A stretch of DNA of 64,000 nucleotides from Micromonospora eburnea (GCF_900090225.1 NZ_FMHY01000002.1:3720001-3784000), one strand, 5' to 3'. Shown: positions 42,038-50,518, counted from the stretch's first letter. Numbers and translations are program-made. Notes: generated by a model not told the origin, from the letters alone.

Positions 42038-43627
42038 TCAGTCCTCGCTCTCCGGGCCCAGCAGCCGGATCTCCTCGATGTCGAGGGCGGCCTGCACCTG
42101 CCGCAGCACCGCGTCGTCGATCTGGTTGGTGTTCCGCAACCGGGTGATCTCCCGCCGTTTGCGTTCCAGCAGTTCGAGGCGGAACCGTCGGGCGGTCTCG
42201 CGCTCCTGCGCGTTCTCCTCGTTGCCCGGCGAGCGCGCGTCCTCCAGGTGCTCCTGGTAGTCGGCACGCAGCCGGTCGACCAGGTCCGGCGACGCGCCGA
42301 CGGCGACGGCGACCTGCGGCAGGGCGGCCAGCCCGGCCTCCGTGGCCTGGATCCGGGCCCACCGCACCTCGTCGTCCCGCTCCTGGTCGCCGACCAGGCC
42401 GGCCCAGCCGACCACGGCGGGCAGGGTGATGCCCTGCACGAGCATGGTCAGCACGATGACCGTGACGGTGACGAAGATGATCAGATCACGGTCGTGCACG
42501 GGGGCGCCGGAGTGGGTGGTGACCGGGACGGCGAGCGCGGCGGCGAGCGAGACCGCGCCCCGGAATCCCGCCCAGCCGGCGGCGGTGCGGACCCGGAAGT
42601 CGAAACGGCGGGATCGCTGGGACTCGCGCCGGTCGATCGCCTGCAGGGCCGGCAGGGCGGACTGCATCCAGACCAGCCGGGTGACCACCACGACCAGCGT
42701 GACCAGCACCGCGATACCGAACGCCTGGGTCGGCGTGTGACTGGTGATGCCGCGCAGCGCGCGCGGGACCTGCATGCCGAGCAGCACGAAGAGACTGCCG
42801 TTGACCATGAAGGTGGCGAGGTCCCAGAACGCGAACGCGGTCAGCCGGGAGCGGGCCCGGATCAGCCGCGGCCCGGCGTACGAGAGCACCAGGCCGACCA
42901 CCACGACGGCGAGGACGCCGCTGGCGTGCACCGTCTCGGCCAGCAGGAACGCGACGAACGGGGTGAGGATGCTCAGCCCGCCCTCGCGCATCGGGTCGTC
43001 GACGTACTTGCGGATCAGGATGACCACGCCGCCGACGAGCAGTCCCGCGGCGACCCCGGCCACGGCCGAGCCGACGAAGCTGCCGGCCAGACCGAGCGGG
43101 CCGGGCACCGCCCCGCCGGCGATCACTCCGACGGTGACGGAGAAGAGCACCAGGGCCGTACCGTCGTTGATCAGGCTCTCCGCGCGCAGGGTGGTGAGGA
43201 TGCCGCGCGGCATCCGCTTGGCCAGGCCGGCGACGGCGGCGGCGTCGGTGGGCGCGAGGACCGCGCCGAGCACCCAGGCCGCCGCCGGCGAGACCCCGAG
43301 CACCTGCGCGCCGTACGCGACGACGACCGCTGTGATGATCACCAGCCCGACGGCGAGCAGCGTGATGACGAGGAGGTTGGCCCGGATCTCGCGGAGACTG
43401 ATGACGAGGCTCTCCCGGTAGAGGATCGCGGGCAGGAAGAGCAGCAGCACGACGTTCGGTTCGAGCGTCACCTGGGAGAACGGGGACAGCAGGCCGAGCC
43501 CCGCCCCCATGACGATGAGCAGCACGGGCGGCGCGACACGGTAGCGGCCGCCGATGGTGGTGCCGATGAGCACGGTGGCGCCCAGCACCGCGATCAGCAC
43601 GAGCCCGCCCACGTCGCCCCCTGTCAC
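42038..43627 (-). CDS. Na+/H+ antiporter, CPA1 family
   Basis: The 529-residue protein has about twelve transmembrane helices and CPA1 motifs: LFLPAILYRESLVISLREIR, VLAPTDAAAVAGLAKRM, and the ion-binding ESLINDGTALVLFSV (ND pair). AAGWAGFRGAVSLAAALAVP corresponds to the conserved helix with an Arg. A roughly 110-residue charged C-terminal tail (ERETARRFRLELLERKRREI) is cytoplasmic and probably regulatory. It exchanges Na+ or K+ for protons across the membrane. The start GTG 43627 (MTGGDVGGLVLIAVLGATVL) is consistent with the first helix. It is monocistronic. Confidence 0.93.
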   Translation of the reverse strand: MTGGDVGGLVLIAVLGATVLIGTTIGGRYRVAPPVLLIVMGAGLGLLSPFSQVTLEPNVVLLLFLPAILYRESLVISLREIRANLLVITLLAVGLVIITAVVVAYGAQVLGVSPAAAWVLGAVLAPTDAAAVAGLAKRMPRGILTTLRAESLINDGTALVLFSVTVGVIAGGAVPGPLGLAGSFVGSAVAGVAAGLLVGGVVILIRKYVDDPMREGGLSILTPFVAFLLAETVHASGVLAVVVVGLVLSYAGPRLIRARSRLTAFAFWDLATFMVNGSLFVLLGMQVPRALRGITSHTPTQAFGIAVLVTLVVVVTRLVWMQSALPALQAIDRRESQRSRRFDFRVRTAAGWAGFRGAVSLAAALAVPVTTHSGAPVHDRDLIIFVTVTVIVLTMLVQGITLPAVVGWAGLVGDQERDDEVRWARIQATEAGLAALPQVAVAVGASPDLVDRLRADYQEHLEDARSPGNEENAQERETARRFRLELLERKRREITRLRNTNQIDDAVLRQVQAALDIEEIRLLGPESED

Positions 43628-43691
43628 CCGCTCGCCGCCCCAACATGGTGGTACCGCGGGCGGAGCCGACGGGGTGGAACAGGATAAATCG

Positions 43692-44312
43692 CTATGCGAA
43701 GCGGGCCGGGTCGCCGGCGCCGTGCCGCAGGATCTCCGGTTCCGGGCCGGACAGGTCGACCACGGTGGTGGGCTCCAAGCCGCACTCGCCGGCGTCGATC
43801 ACGGCGTCGACGAGGTGGTCGAGCCGTTCCTTGATCTCCCAGCCCTGGGTCATCGGCTCCTCGTCGCCGGGCAGCAGCAGGGTGCTGGAGAGCAGCGGCT
43901 CCCCCAGCTCGGCGAGCAGCGCCTGGGTGACCGTGTGCCTGGGCACGCGCACCCCGACCGTACGCTTGCGGGGCTCCTGGAGCCGGCGTGGCACCTCCTG
44001 GGTGGCCGGCAGGATAAAGGTGTAACTGCCCGGGATGGCGGCCTTCACCAGACGGAAGACCGAGTTGCTGACCTTGACGAACTGGCCGAGCTGGGCGAAG
44101 TCGCGGCAGACCAGGGTGAAGTGGTGCCGGTCGTCGAGCCGGCGGATCTCCCGGATCCGGTCCACCCCGTCCCGGTTGCCGATCCGGCAGCCGAAGGCAT
44201 AGCAGGAGTCCGTCGGGTAGGCGATCAGCCCGTCGCCCCGGACCAGGTCGACCACCTGTCGCAGGGTGCGCGGTTGGGGGTTGTCCGGATGCAGGTCGTA
44301 GTACCTCGCCAC
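43692..44312 (-). CDS. yciO: YciO/Sua5-family protein (L-threonylcarbamoyladenylate synthase-like)
   Basis: The 206-residue protein matches YciO closely: YYDLHPDNPQPRTLRQVVDL, GLIAYPTDSCYAFGCRIGN, HHFTLVCRDFAQLGQF, AIPGSYTFILPATQEVPRRL, KRTVGVRVPRHTVTQALL and CGLEPTTVVDLSGPEPEIL. Sua5/YrdC proteins make threonylcarbamoyl-AMP for t6A37 of tRNA; YciO paralogues share the fold but their tRNA role is disputed. GTG 44312 (MARYYDLHPDN) is the start, chosen by alignment with the family; the longer frame is shadow. It is 62 bases from the antiporter start and is probably separately transcribed. Confidence 0.92.
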   Translation of the reverse strand: MARYYDLHPDNPQPRTLRQVVDLVRGDGLIAYPTDSCYAFGCRIGNRDGVDRIREIRRLDDRHHFTLVCRDFAQLGQFVKVSNSVFRLVKAAIPGSYTFILPATQEVPRRLQEPRKRTVGVRVPRHTVTQALLAELGEPLLSSTLLLPGDEEPMTQGWEIKERLDHLVDAVIDAGECGLEPTTVVDLSGPEPEILRHGAGDPARFA

Positions 44313-44395
44313 GACGCCCAGCCTATGCCTCCGCCGCGCGGGCCCGCCCACCCCGGGGGCGGCAGGAGAACGGGCAGCGGGACGACGGGTCGTCC

Positions 44396-45022
44396 TCAGG
44401 CCGCCGGGGTGATCGCCCGCAGCCACTGCTGGGCGAGCAGCGCGTGGCCGAACGGCGTCAGGTGCACCCCGTCGTTGGTCCACACCCGGCTGTCGACGTC
44501 GGCGGCCTGGAACAGCTCGTCCACCGCGACCAGCGTCGCGTCGTACTCGACGGCGAGCCGGCGGACCACGTCGACCTTCTCGTCGAGGTCCTCCCGCCAG
44601 GCGCGCTTGACCTCGTCGAGCGGGATCACGAAGGGTTCGATCAGGACGATCCGTGCGCCCAGCCGCCGGGTCGACTCCAGGATGTGCCGGTAGTCGCGGG
44701 CGAAGTCGGTGGCGCTGGTCGGGTCGTTCTCGCTGTACCGCCGCCAGGTGTCGTTGATGCCGATCAGCACCGACACCACCTGCGGGGCGAGAGCCAGGCA
44801 GTCGGCCTCCCAGCGGGCGCGCAGGTCGCGTACCCGGTCACCGCTGACGCCACGATTGACGAAACCGGCCCGGTGTGCGGGGTGGCGGGCGGTGAACCAC
44901 GCGCCGGCCATCATGGCGTACCCGGTGCCGAGATCGTCGCCGCAGGACCGGTCCCGTCCGGCGTCGGTGATGCTGTCACCGATGAAGAGCACCCGGCCGC
45001 CGTGCGGCACCTGCACCGTCAT
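44396..45022 (-). CDS. SGNH/GDSL hydrolase family protein
   Basis: The 208-residue esterase-type protein shows the four SGNH blocks: GRVLFIGDSITDAGRD (nucleophilic Ser), FVNRGVSGDRVRDLRAR (Gly), VSVLIGINDTWRRY (Asn), and NDGVHLTPFGHALLAQQWL with the Asp-x-x-His pair. No signal peptide is present, so it is cytoplasmic and could deacetylate a sugar or hydrolyse a small ester. It is a single-gene unit; the 210 bases before it, up to the divergent gene at 45233, contain nothing recognisable. Confidence 0.9.
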   Translation of the reverse strand: MTVQVPHGGRVLFIGDSITDAGRDRSCGDDLGTGYAMMAGAWFTARHPAHRAGFVNRGVSGDRVRDLRARWEADCLALAPQVVSVLIGINDTWRRYSENDPTSATDFARDYRHILESTRRLGARIVLIEPFVIPLDEVKRAWREDLDEKVDVVRRLAVEYDATLVAVDELFQAADVDSRVWTNDGVHLTPFGHALLAQQWLRAITPAA

Positions 45023-45232
45023 CCGCTCGTCCCCTCCCGCTCGACGTCAAGATCATGCCGTACCCCGTCCGGGTGGCGGGGGCCGGGGGCCGGCCGGAAC
45101 GCGACGAGATATGCGGCCTGCGGGCCGTCGCGTCTCGACCGTTGAGCCCGACCAGGGAATCGCGAACGTACGGCCAGGGAGCACGAGCACCGTGGAGCGG
45201 CGCCGCCGCCCGCGGCCGGGCAGACTGGGCGC

Positions 45233-46267
45233 GTGGACAGTCACCGCAGAGACCTGCTCGGGGTGGACGGGCCGGTGGTCGCGGCGCCGATGGCCGGCGG
45301 GCCGACCACCACGGGGCTGGCCGCGGCGGTCGGCGCGGTCGGTGCGTTCGCGTTCCTGGCCGCCGGCTACCGGACGCCGGAGGCGACGGCGGACGACATC
45401 GCCGTCGCGCGCGCCGCCGGCCACCCCTTCGGGGTGAACGTCTTCGTGCCCACCCCGGTGCCTGTCACGGAGGCGGAGTTCCGCCGCTACGCGGCCCGCA
45501 TCGCCGCCGAGGGCGCACCCTACGGACTCGACCTGGCGGCAGCCGGCCGCGTCGAGGACGACGACCACTGGGCAGCGAAGATCGACCTGTTGGTCCACGA
45601 CCCGGTGCCGGTGGTCAGCTTCACCTTCGGTCTCCCGCCGGCCGGCGTGGTGCGGGACCTGCGGCGGGCCGGCAGCCGGGTGCTGGTCACGGTCACCGAC
45701 CTGGCGGAGGCCACGGCCGCCGCCGACCTGGGGGTGGACGGGCTGGTCGCGCAGAGCGCGCACGCCGGCGGCCACTTCGGCACCTTCACCCCGGACCGCC
45801 CGCCACCCGACCGCCCGCTACCCGAGTTGGTCGGCCTCGTCGCCGGCCGGACCGGGCTGCCCGTCCTCGCCGCCGGCGGCGTGGCCGGCGGGCCGGACAT
45901 CCGGTCCGCGCTCGCCGCCGGCGCGACCGGCGTCCTGGTCGGCACGCTGCTGCTGCGGGCGGACGAGAGCGGCGCGAACCGCACCCACCGCGACGCGCTG
46001 GCCGATCCCCGCCGGGACCGGACCGTGGTCACCCGGGCGTTCACCGGCCGGCCGGCCCGAGCGTTGCGTAACGGCTTCGTCGACCGGCACGGCGCACTGG
46101 CGCCGTCGGGCTACCCGGCGCTGCACCACCTGACCCGGCCGCTGCGCACCGCCGCCGCCCTGGCCGGCGACGCCGACCGGCTGCACCTGTGGGCCGGCAC
46201 CGGCTTTCGCGCCGCCCGGGCCGCCCCGGCGGCCGGGATCATCGCGGAGCTGACCCGGACGCTCTGA
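45233..46267 (+). CDS. Nitronate monooxygenase-like FMN enzyme
   Basis: The 344-residue TIM-barrel flavoprotein has VVAAPMAGGPTTTGLAAAVG (FMN-binding N-terminus), GVDGLVAQSAHAGGHFGTF with the catalytic His of the NMO/2-nitropropane dioxygenase family, and VLAAGGVAGGPDIRSALAAG plus ATGVLVGTLLLRADES for the phosphate of FMN. The usual EAGGH motif reads HAGGH here, as in part of the family. It oxidises nitronates such as propionate-3-nitronate, or is a related enoyl-reductase-like enzyme. The start is GTG 45233. It converges on the ABC permease gene (33 bases). Confidence 0.87.
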   Translation: MDSHRRDLLGVDGPVVAAPMAGGPTTTGLAAAVGAVGAFAFLAAGYRTPEATADDIAVARAAGHPFGVNVFVPTPVPVTEAEFRRYAARIAAEGAPYGLDLAAAGRVEDDDHWAAKIDLLVHDPVPVVSFTFGLPPAGVVRDLRRAGSRVLVTVTDLAEATAAADLGVDGLVAQSAHAGGHFGTFTPDRPPPDRPLPELVGLVAGRTGLPVLAAGGVAGGPDIRSALAAGATGVLVGTLLLRADESGANRTHRDALADPRRDRTVVTRAFTGRPARALRNGFVDRHGALAPSGYPALHHLTRPLRTAAALAGDADRLHLWAGTGFRAARAAPAAGIIAELTRTL

Positions 46268-46299
46268 CCCCGGGTCGGTCGGCCAGCGGCTCGCGGCGG

Positions 46300-47100
46300 T
46301 CAGGTGACGTCCCGGCGCAGCGGCACGAGCACCGCGACCGCCGAGGCCACCAGCGTGTACGCCAGCATCAGCAGGGCGCCGGCCACCGGTGACAGCAGCT
46401 GCACCGGCCGGGTGGCGAGCTGCTCCGCCATCGCGTCGGCCAGGTAGGTGTAGTTGCTCAGGGCGGCGGTCGCCCCACCGGGCAGGAACGGATAGGCCAG
46501 GTTCACCCCGGGGATCATCATCAGCAGCGTCTCGCCCAGATACAGGTAGCCGACCACCACGGCGAGCGCCGCGATCTGGTTGCGCAGCAGGGCTCCGACG
46601 GCGACGCCGAGCAGCAGATAGGCGACCATCGCCAGGCCCATCCGGGCGAGCAGCCCCAGCACGGTGCCGACCGGCATGCCGAGCGTGACACCGCGTACCG
46701 CGGCCGCGCCGAACAGCCCGAGGGCCGCCGTGCCGGCCAGCACGATGCCGTACGCCGTTCCAGCCACCCCGTACGCGACGAGCTTGGCGGTCAGCACCTG
46801 CCAGCGGCGCGGCGCGAACAGAAAGGTCACCGCGATCGTGCGGTGCCGGTACTCGCTGGTGATGGCCACGGTGCCGAGAGCGGCCGGGACGAAGGCGGTG
46901 AAGCCCACGATGCCCAGCACCGACCGGACCCCGGTCTCGGTGTCCAGGCCGGGCATCGGTGGGGTGAAGTTCTCCGGGCCGCCGAGGGCCAGTGCGCCGA
47001 GCAGCCCGCCGCCGAGCAGCGCGGCGACCACCAGGGCCACGGCCCACATCCGGGTGGCCAGCAGCCGGCGGAACTCCGCCCTGATCACGAGTCGCATCAC
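46300..47100 (-). CDS. ABC-2 type transporter permease
   Basis: The 266-residue protein has six transmembrane helices (for example AVALVVAALLGGGLLGALA, LGIVGFTAFVPAALGTVAIT, VLGLLARMGLAMVAYLLLGV) and the typical TSEYRHRTIAVTFLFAPRR segment after the second helix. It works with the ATPase encoded immediately upstream to export a hydrophobic compound. The GTG start at 47100 overlaps the ATPase stop (GTGA), with ATG 47097 one codon later as alternative. The substrate is unknown. It ends a cassette that begins at 48403. Confidence 0.9.
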   Translation of the reverse strand: MMRLVIRAEFRRLLATRMWAVALVVAALLGGGLLGALALGGPENFTPPMPGLDTETGVRSVLGIVGFTAFVPAALGTVAITSEYRHRTIAVTFLFAPRRWQVLTAKLVAYGVAGTAYGIVLAGTAALGLFGAAAVRGVTLGMPVGTVLGLLARMGLAMVAYLLLGVAVGALLRNQIAALAVVVGYLYLGETLLMMIPGVNLAYPFLPGGATAALSNYTYLADAMAEQLATRPVQLLSPVAGALLMLAYTLVASAVAVLVPLRRDVT

Positions 47101-48035
47101 AGGTCCGCCTGTTCAGAGGTGGTGTTCGCAGCGCCGGTGAGGCGCAGGAAGAGCTGTTCGAGCCCGGCGGCCTCGGTGCCGAGTTCATGGATTCGCAGCC
47201 CGTGGGTGGCCGCTACGGCAGCGATCTCGGGCGTCGACATGCCGTACACCCGTAGCTGGTCGACGCCGACGGCGGCCACCTGGAACGCGTCGGCGGGGTC
47301 CGGGCCGGCCGCCGTGAGCGCGGCGGCCAGCGCCGCGGCGTCGGGAGTGCGGACCAGCGCCGCCGGCGGCCCGGCCAGGCGTGACCAGGGACCGGCGGCG
47401 ACCAGCTCGCCGCCGCGGATCACCACCACGTCGTCGGCCAACTGCTCCACCTCGCTGAGCACGTGGCTGGAGACCAGCACCGTGCGCCCGTCCGCGGCCA
47501 GGCCGCGCAGCAGGGACCGCAGCCATGCCATGCCCTCCGGGTCGAGGCCGTTGCTCGGCTCGTCGAGCAGCAGGACACGCGGGTCGCCGAGCAGCGCGGT
47601 AGCCAGGTTCAGCCGTTGCCGCATGCCGGTGGAGAACCCGCCGACCCGACGGTCGGCCACCGCGGTCAGGCCGAGCCGGTCCAGCAGCTCGGTGACCCGC
47701 CGCGCGGGGTGGCCGCCCATCGCGGCGTACACCGCGAGGTGGTCGCGGGCGGTGTGGCCGGGGTGGACGGCGGCGGCGTCGAAGAGCGCGCCGACCGTGC
47801 TGGACGGGCGGTCGAGCCGCGCGTACGGCCGGCCGCCGATGGTGGCGTGGCCCGAGGTGGGGGCCACCAGGCCGGTGATCATGCGCATGGTGGTGGTCTT
47901 GCCGGCCCCGTTCGGGCCGAGGAAGCCGGTGACCCGGCCGGGCTCGACGGTGAAGCTGATGTCGCGGACGGCGGTGACGGCACCGAACCGTTTGGTCAGC
48001 CGGGACACCTCGATGGGCAGGCGTTCCCCGGTCAC
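47097..48035 (-). CDS. ABC transporter ATP-binding protein
   Basis: The 312-residue ATPase has Walker A GFLGPNGAGKTTTMRMI, signature GGFSTGMRQRLNLATALL, Walker B RVLLLDEPSNGLDPEG and the switch His in LVSSHVLSEVEQ. The 100-residue extension after the ATPase domain (VYGMSTPEIAAVAATHGLRI and so on) is found in ABC-2 exporters of the DrrA/CcmA type. It powers the permease encoded just downstream. It overlaps the upstream PH-like gene by four bases, so the three proteins are made together. Confidence 0.93.
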   Translation of the reverse strand: MTGERLPIEVSRLTKRFGAVTAVRDISFTVEPGRVTGFLGPNGAGKTTTMRMITGLVAPTSGHATIGGRPYARLDRPSSTVGALFDAAAVHPGHTARDHLAVYAAMGGHPARRVTELLDRLGLTAVADRRVGGFSTGMRQRLNLATALLGDPRVLLLDEPSNGLDPEGMAWLRSLLRGLAADGRTVLVSSHVLSEVEQLADDVVVIRGGELVAAGPWSRLAGPPAALVRTPDAAALAAALTAAGPDPADAFQVAAVGVDQLRVYGMSTPEIAAVAATHGLRIHELGTEAAGLEQLFLRLTGAANTTSEQADL

Positions 48036-48403
48036 GGCCGGCCCGCCGTCGCGTGCTGGATCGCCTCGACGAGCCGTGGCGCCGCCGGGGCCGACAGCAC
48101 GATCTCGTCGTACTCGACGTGTCCGGTCGACCGGTCGAGCAGCAGGTGCAGACCGGGCTCGCCACGGCGGGCCGAGACGAGCTGGCGGGGTCTGGCGAAG
48201 ACGCCCCAGACACCGATCTTGATGAAGCCGGAGACCACGAGGCCGCTCCGGGCGCCCCGGGCCAGGCGTAGCGGCTGGTCGACGCAGGACGCCTGCCGCA
48301 CGGCGGAGAGTGGGACGGTCAGCTGGTCACGGCGCAGCCAGATCCGCTCGCCGGAGCTGAACCGGATGTCGAGTTGCTCGCCGGTGACGGCCACTACGGC
48401 CAT
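48032..48403 (-). CDS. Hypothetical PH-like domain protein in the ABC cassette
   Basis: The 123-residue soluble protein begins MAVVAVTGEQLDIRFSSGER at ATG 48403 with AAGGAG 5 bases upstream; a GTG at 48409 lies within that ribosome site and is rejected. Its pattern of beta strands ending in one helix (PRLVEAIQHATAGR), and phrases such as TVPLSAVRQASCVDQPLR and EYDEIVLSAPAAPRL, resemble bacterial PH-like domains that sit next to membrane proteins. The family is not named with certainty. It is the first gene of the PH-ATPase-permease operon and overlaps the ATPase gene, so it probably helps the exporter. Confidence 0.65.
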   Translation of the reverse strand: MAVVAVTGEQLDIRFSSGERIWLRRDQLTVPLSAVRQASCVDQPLRLARGARSGLVVSGFIKIGVWGVFARPRQLVSARRGEPGLHLLLDRSTGHVEYDEIVLSAPAAPRLVEAIQHATAGRP

Positions 48404-48420
48404 GGACACTCCTTACGTCG

Positions 48421-48436
48421 GGCCCGCAGGCGGGCC
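48421..48436 (-). terminator. GC hairpin after the ArsR-type regulator gene
   Basis: GGCCCGC and GCGGGCC (48421-48436) form a compact hairpin 10 bases beyond the stop of the regulator (48447) and just before the ribosome site of the PH-like gene. It may reduce read-through between the two units. Confidence 0.35.
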
Positions 48437-48446
48437 GGGGCGGTGC

Positions 48447-49073
48447 TCAGCTTTGGTCGGCGTCACCGGGTGGCCCGGGCACGGGGCCCGCGGTGGGCGG
48501 TGGCGCGGTGGTGGCTGCGGAGTCGCTGCCGGGTGCCGGGTCGACCGGCATCAGGACGGTGGCCAGCAGGCGAGCCACCCGGTCCGGGCCGGGTCGGTTG
48601 GCCAGCCGGGGCGCGATCACCCCGGCCAGCTCCGCGGCGAACTCGGCGAACTCCTCGTCGGAGAGGTGCAGCACCACCTGCTGGTAGCCGACGCCGTCGG
48701 CGACCAGGTCGATCCGGTCCCGGGACAGGTATCGGGAGAACTCCGCGAGCAGGCTGGACACGAAAGCCGTGAACCACCGCGCGTGGTCCTCGGCGCTGGC
48801 GTCGGCGAGCTCCGTCGGGCCGAGGGCCGCGCCATGGGCGGGCAGCGCGTACACCCGCTCGACGGTGCCGCGCACCTTCCGCTCCTCGACCACGTCCAGC
48901 AGCCCGCCCGCCACGAGCGCCGCCACGTGCCGGTAGAGCGTGGCCTGTGGCACGTCCGGCAAGGCGTTGACAAGGTCACGAGTGGTGCGGCGGGCACCGG
49001 CGACCGATCGCAGGATCCGGATCCGCACCGGATGCAGCGCCAGTTCCGCCCAACGGTCGGCCGAAGAGGTCAT
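48447..49073 (-). CDS. ArsR-type winged-helix transcriptional regulator
   Basis: The 208-residue protein starts MTSSADRWAELALHPVRIRI, followed by TTRDLVNALPDVPQATLYRH as the recognition helix region and GGLLDVVEERKVRGTVERVY as the wing. The C-terminal half (HARWFTAFVSSLLAEFSRYL, EEFAEFAAELAGVIAPRL) is helical as in regulators of ABC exporters with an extended ligand domain, and the last 35 residues are Pro/Ala-rich. The gene is upstream of the PH-ATPase-permease genes, its probable target. The start codon lies 7 bases from a perfect inverted repeat that also contains the -10 box (49081-49100), indicating autoregulation and a leaderless mRNA. Confidence 0.85.
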   Translation of the reverse strand: MTSSADRWAELALHPVRIRILRSVAGARRTTRDLVNALPDVPQATLYRHVAALVAGGLLDVVEERKVRGTVERVYALPAHGAALGPTELADASAEDHARWFTAFVSSLLAEFSRYLSRDRIDLVADGVGYQQVVLHLSDEEFAEFAAELAGVIAPRLANRPGPDRVARLLATVLMPVDPAPGSDSAATTAPPPTAGPVPGPPGDADQS

Positions 49074-49080
49074 GACCCGA

Positions 49081-49100
49081 CATTATCATTCCCGATAATG
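49081..49100 (-). promoter_or_regulatory. Palindromic operator/promoter of the ArsR-type regulator
   Basis: CATTATC (49081-49087) and GATAATG (49094-49100) are a perfect 7-bp inverted repeat around ATTCCC. On the minus strand it contains GATAAT (49082-49087), a near-consensus -10, ending 8 bases before the ATG at 49073. No convincing -35 box is seen. A dimer bound here would block the regulator's own promoter. Confidence 0.6.
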
Positions 49101-49124
49101 AGAACGTTAGCCGCGGGCGATCTG

Positions 49125-49186
49125 CTCCGTGCGGCGCAAATGGTGGTCACCGGCCGCGGTGAGACCACCACGTGCCGCACATGGAG
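49125..49186. repeat. Palindromic intergenic repeat, copy 1
   Basis: An extended imperfect hairpin: CTCCGTGCGGC (49125-49135) pairs with GCCGCACATGGAG (49174-49186) with a small bulge, TGGTGGTC (49141-49148) pairs with GACCACCA (49163-49170), and ACCG with CGGT, around a GCCG loop. The right half resembles the right half of the element at 55587-55660 (shared GGCCGC, GTGA, CCAC-AC-TGCC-CACA-GGAGT). It lies about 40 bases beyond the stop of the redoxin gene. Confidence 0.6.
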
Positions 49187-49225
49187 TCGCTCAAGGCCGG
49201 GATCCCCGGGTGATGATGCTCAGCT

Positions 49226-49675
49226 CTACGGACGGTCACCGGTGGGTGAGGTCGGGCCGGTCAGCCGCTGGAGCAGCCAGGCCGGCTCCGGGTTCACCGC
49301 CGCCTCGCCGCGCGCCACCACGGTCGGGACGGTCTCGTCGCCCCCGGTGACGGCCCGCACCGCGGCTGCTCCGGCCGGATCACGCCAGATGTCGACCCAG
49401 TGCACCTGACCGGCCCGGCCGCCGAGCCGGCGCCGCAGCCGCAGGCAGTACCGGCAGCCGGGCCGCCAGTACACGATCGGGCGGCCGTCCCGGGCGCTGC
49501 GTTCCTGCGCCTGCGCGGCGGTCAGCGACCTCGGGAACACCAGCGGCGAGAACAGGACGGCCAGCGCCGCGAAGACGAGGAACTCCACGACGGCGACCCA
49601 CGGATGGTGCTGGGTGGCCGCCACGAACAACCCGCAGGCCAGTACGACGGCCGCCAACCACCAACTTCGCAACAC
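49226..49675 (-). CDS. Membrane-anchored glutaredoxin/mycoredoxin-like protein
   Basis: The 149-residue protein has two N-terminal transmembrane helices (SWWLAAVVLACGLFVAATQ and WVAVVEFLVFAALAVLFSPL) and then a thioredoxin-fold domain with the active site VYWRPGCRYCLRLRR (Cys 74 and Cys 77), followed by TVPTVVARGEAAVNP, which has the cis-Pro after Thr-Val. The G-C-x-Y-C context is typical of mycoredoxins, which reduce mycothiol-mixed disulfides. Anchoring to the membrane with the catalytic domain on the cytoplasmic side is predicted. GTG or ATG start at 49675. It stands alone between the palindromic repeat and the DUF4253 gene. Confidence 0.82.
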   Translation of the reverse strand: MLRSWWLAAVVLACGLFVAATQHHPWVAVVEFLVFAALAVLFSPLVFPRSLTAAQAQERSARDGRPIVYWRPGCRYCLRLRRRLGGRAGQVHWVDIWRDPAGAAAVRAVTGGDETVPTVVARGEAAVNPEPAWLLQRLTGPTSPTGDRP

Positions 49676-49720
49676 GTCGCCGAATGCTACGCCGCCGGGC
49701 GTCCCGTGCCCGCCGCGCCG

Positions 49721-50518
49721 TCAGTCCCACCAGAAGGACCAGGAGTTCATGCCGAGGATCTCCTCGGCATAGGCGGTGAGCGTGTCGGTGCCCTGCCAGA
49801 CGTTGTCGGGGGCGAAGGCGAAGTGCTCGGCGGCGACCCGTAGGGCGTGGCGGGGCGTGGCGGGGGGCGCGGCGACGCTGAGGTGCAGGGTGTCGAACCC
49901 GACGGCGACCACGCGAGCGCCGAACCGCTCCTCCCAGCTTCGTACGACGGCGGCGACCTCGCCGGTGTCGTGGTAGTTGGCCGGGCCGGACCAGCCGGTC
50001 ACGGCCAGGGCGTCGGAACCGCGGGTTGCCGCCACCAGACCGAGCCGCGCGGGCTCGTCTCGCAGGAACTCCGCGTACCGGTCGGCGAAGTGGGCGGCGG
50101 GCCCCACCGAGTCTCCGGGCTCGGCCAGCCCGGGCCAGGTCCGCCGGAACGGGGCCGTGATGGCGGCGCGGTCCACCGCCGGCAGCATGTCGCCATCGTC
50201 GTCGGCGCCGGTGCTGGCGTGCCACCACCGGGCCAGCAGTTCCGCCGCGTCGTGCTGATCCGGCGACGACGTGCCGGCCGGATAGACCTCGCCGTCGGCC
50301 CAGGGTCGGCTCTCCTCACCGGACAACCCGCTCAGCAACAGCGGCCACAGCCCGGTCTCGCGGTGCCGGGACCGCATCCGCACCCACACCTCGGGGTCGA
50401 CCGGGGCGTCGCTCAGCCAGTACGGCGGTGGTCCGCCGCCCTCCGGCTCCACGGTGCGACCCGATGGCAGGGTCCCCGGCGGGAGGGAGTCGAGCAGGCG
50501 GGTCAGCATCGCGGTCAT
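49721..50518 (-). CDS. DUF4253 domain protein
   Basis: The 265-residue protein ends with the DUF4253 domain: ALAVTGWSGPANYHDTGEVA, RSWEERFGARVVAVGFDTLH, LRVAAEHFAFAPDNVWQG and YAEEILGMNSWSFWWD match the domain over its last 110 residues. The N-terminal part (LLDSLPPGTLPSGRTVEPEG) is less conserved. The function of the family is unknown; it often appears as single genes in actinomycetes. Start ATG 50518 is the only sensible one. Confidence 0.85.
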   Translation of the reverse strand: MTAMLTRLLDSLPPGTLPSGRTVEPEGGGPPPYWLSDAPVDPEVWVRMRSRHRETGLWPLLLSGLSGEESRPWADGEVYPAGTSSPDQHDAAELLARWWHASTGADDDGDMLPAVDRAAITAPFRRTWPGLAEPGDSVGPAAHFADRYAEFLRDEPARLGLVAATRGSDALAVTGWSGPANYHDTGEVAAVVRSWEERFGARVVAVGFDTLHLSVAAPPATPRHALRVAAEHFAFAPDNVWQGTDTLTAYAEEILGMNSWSFWWD

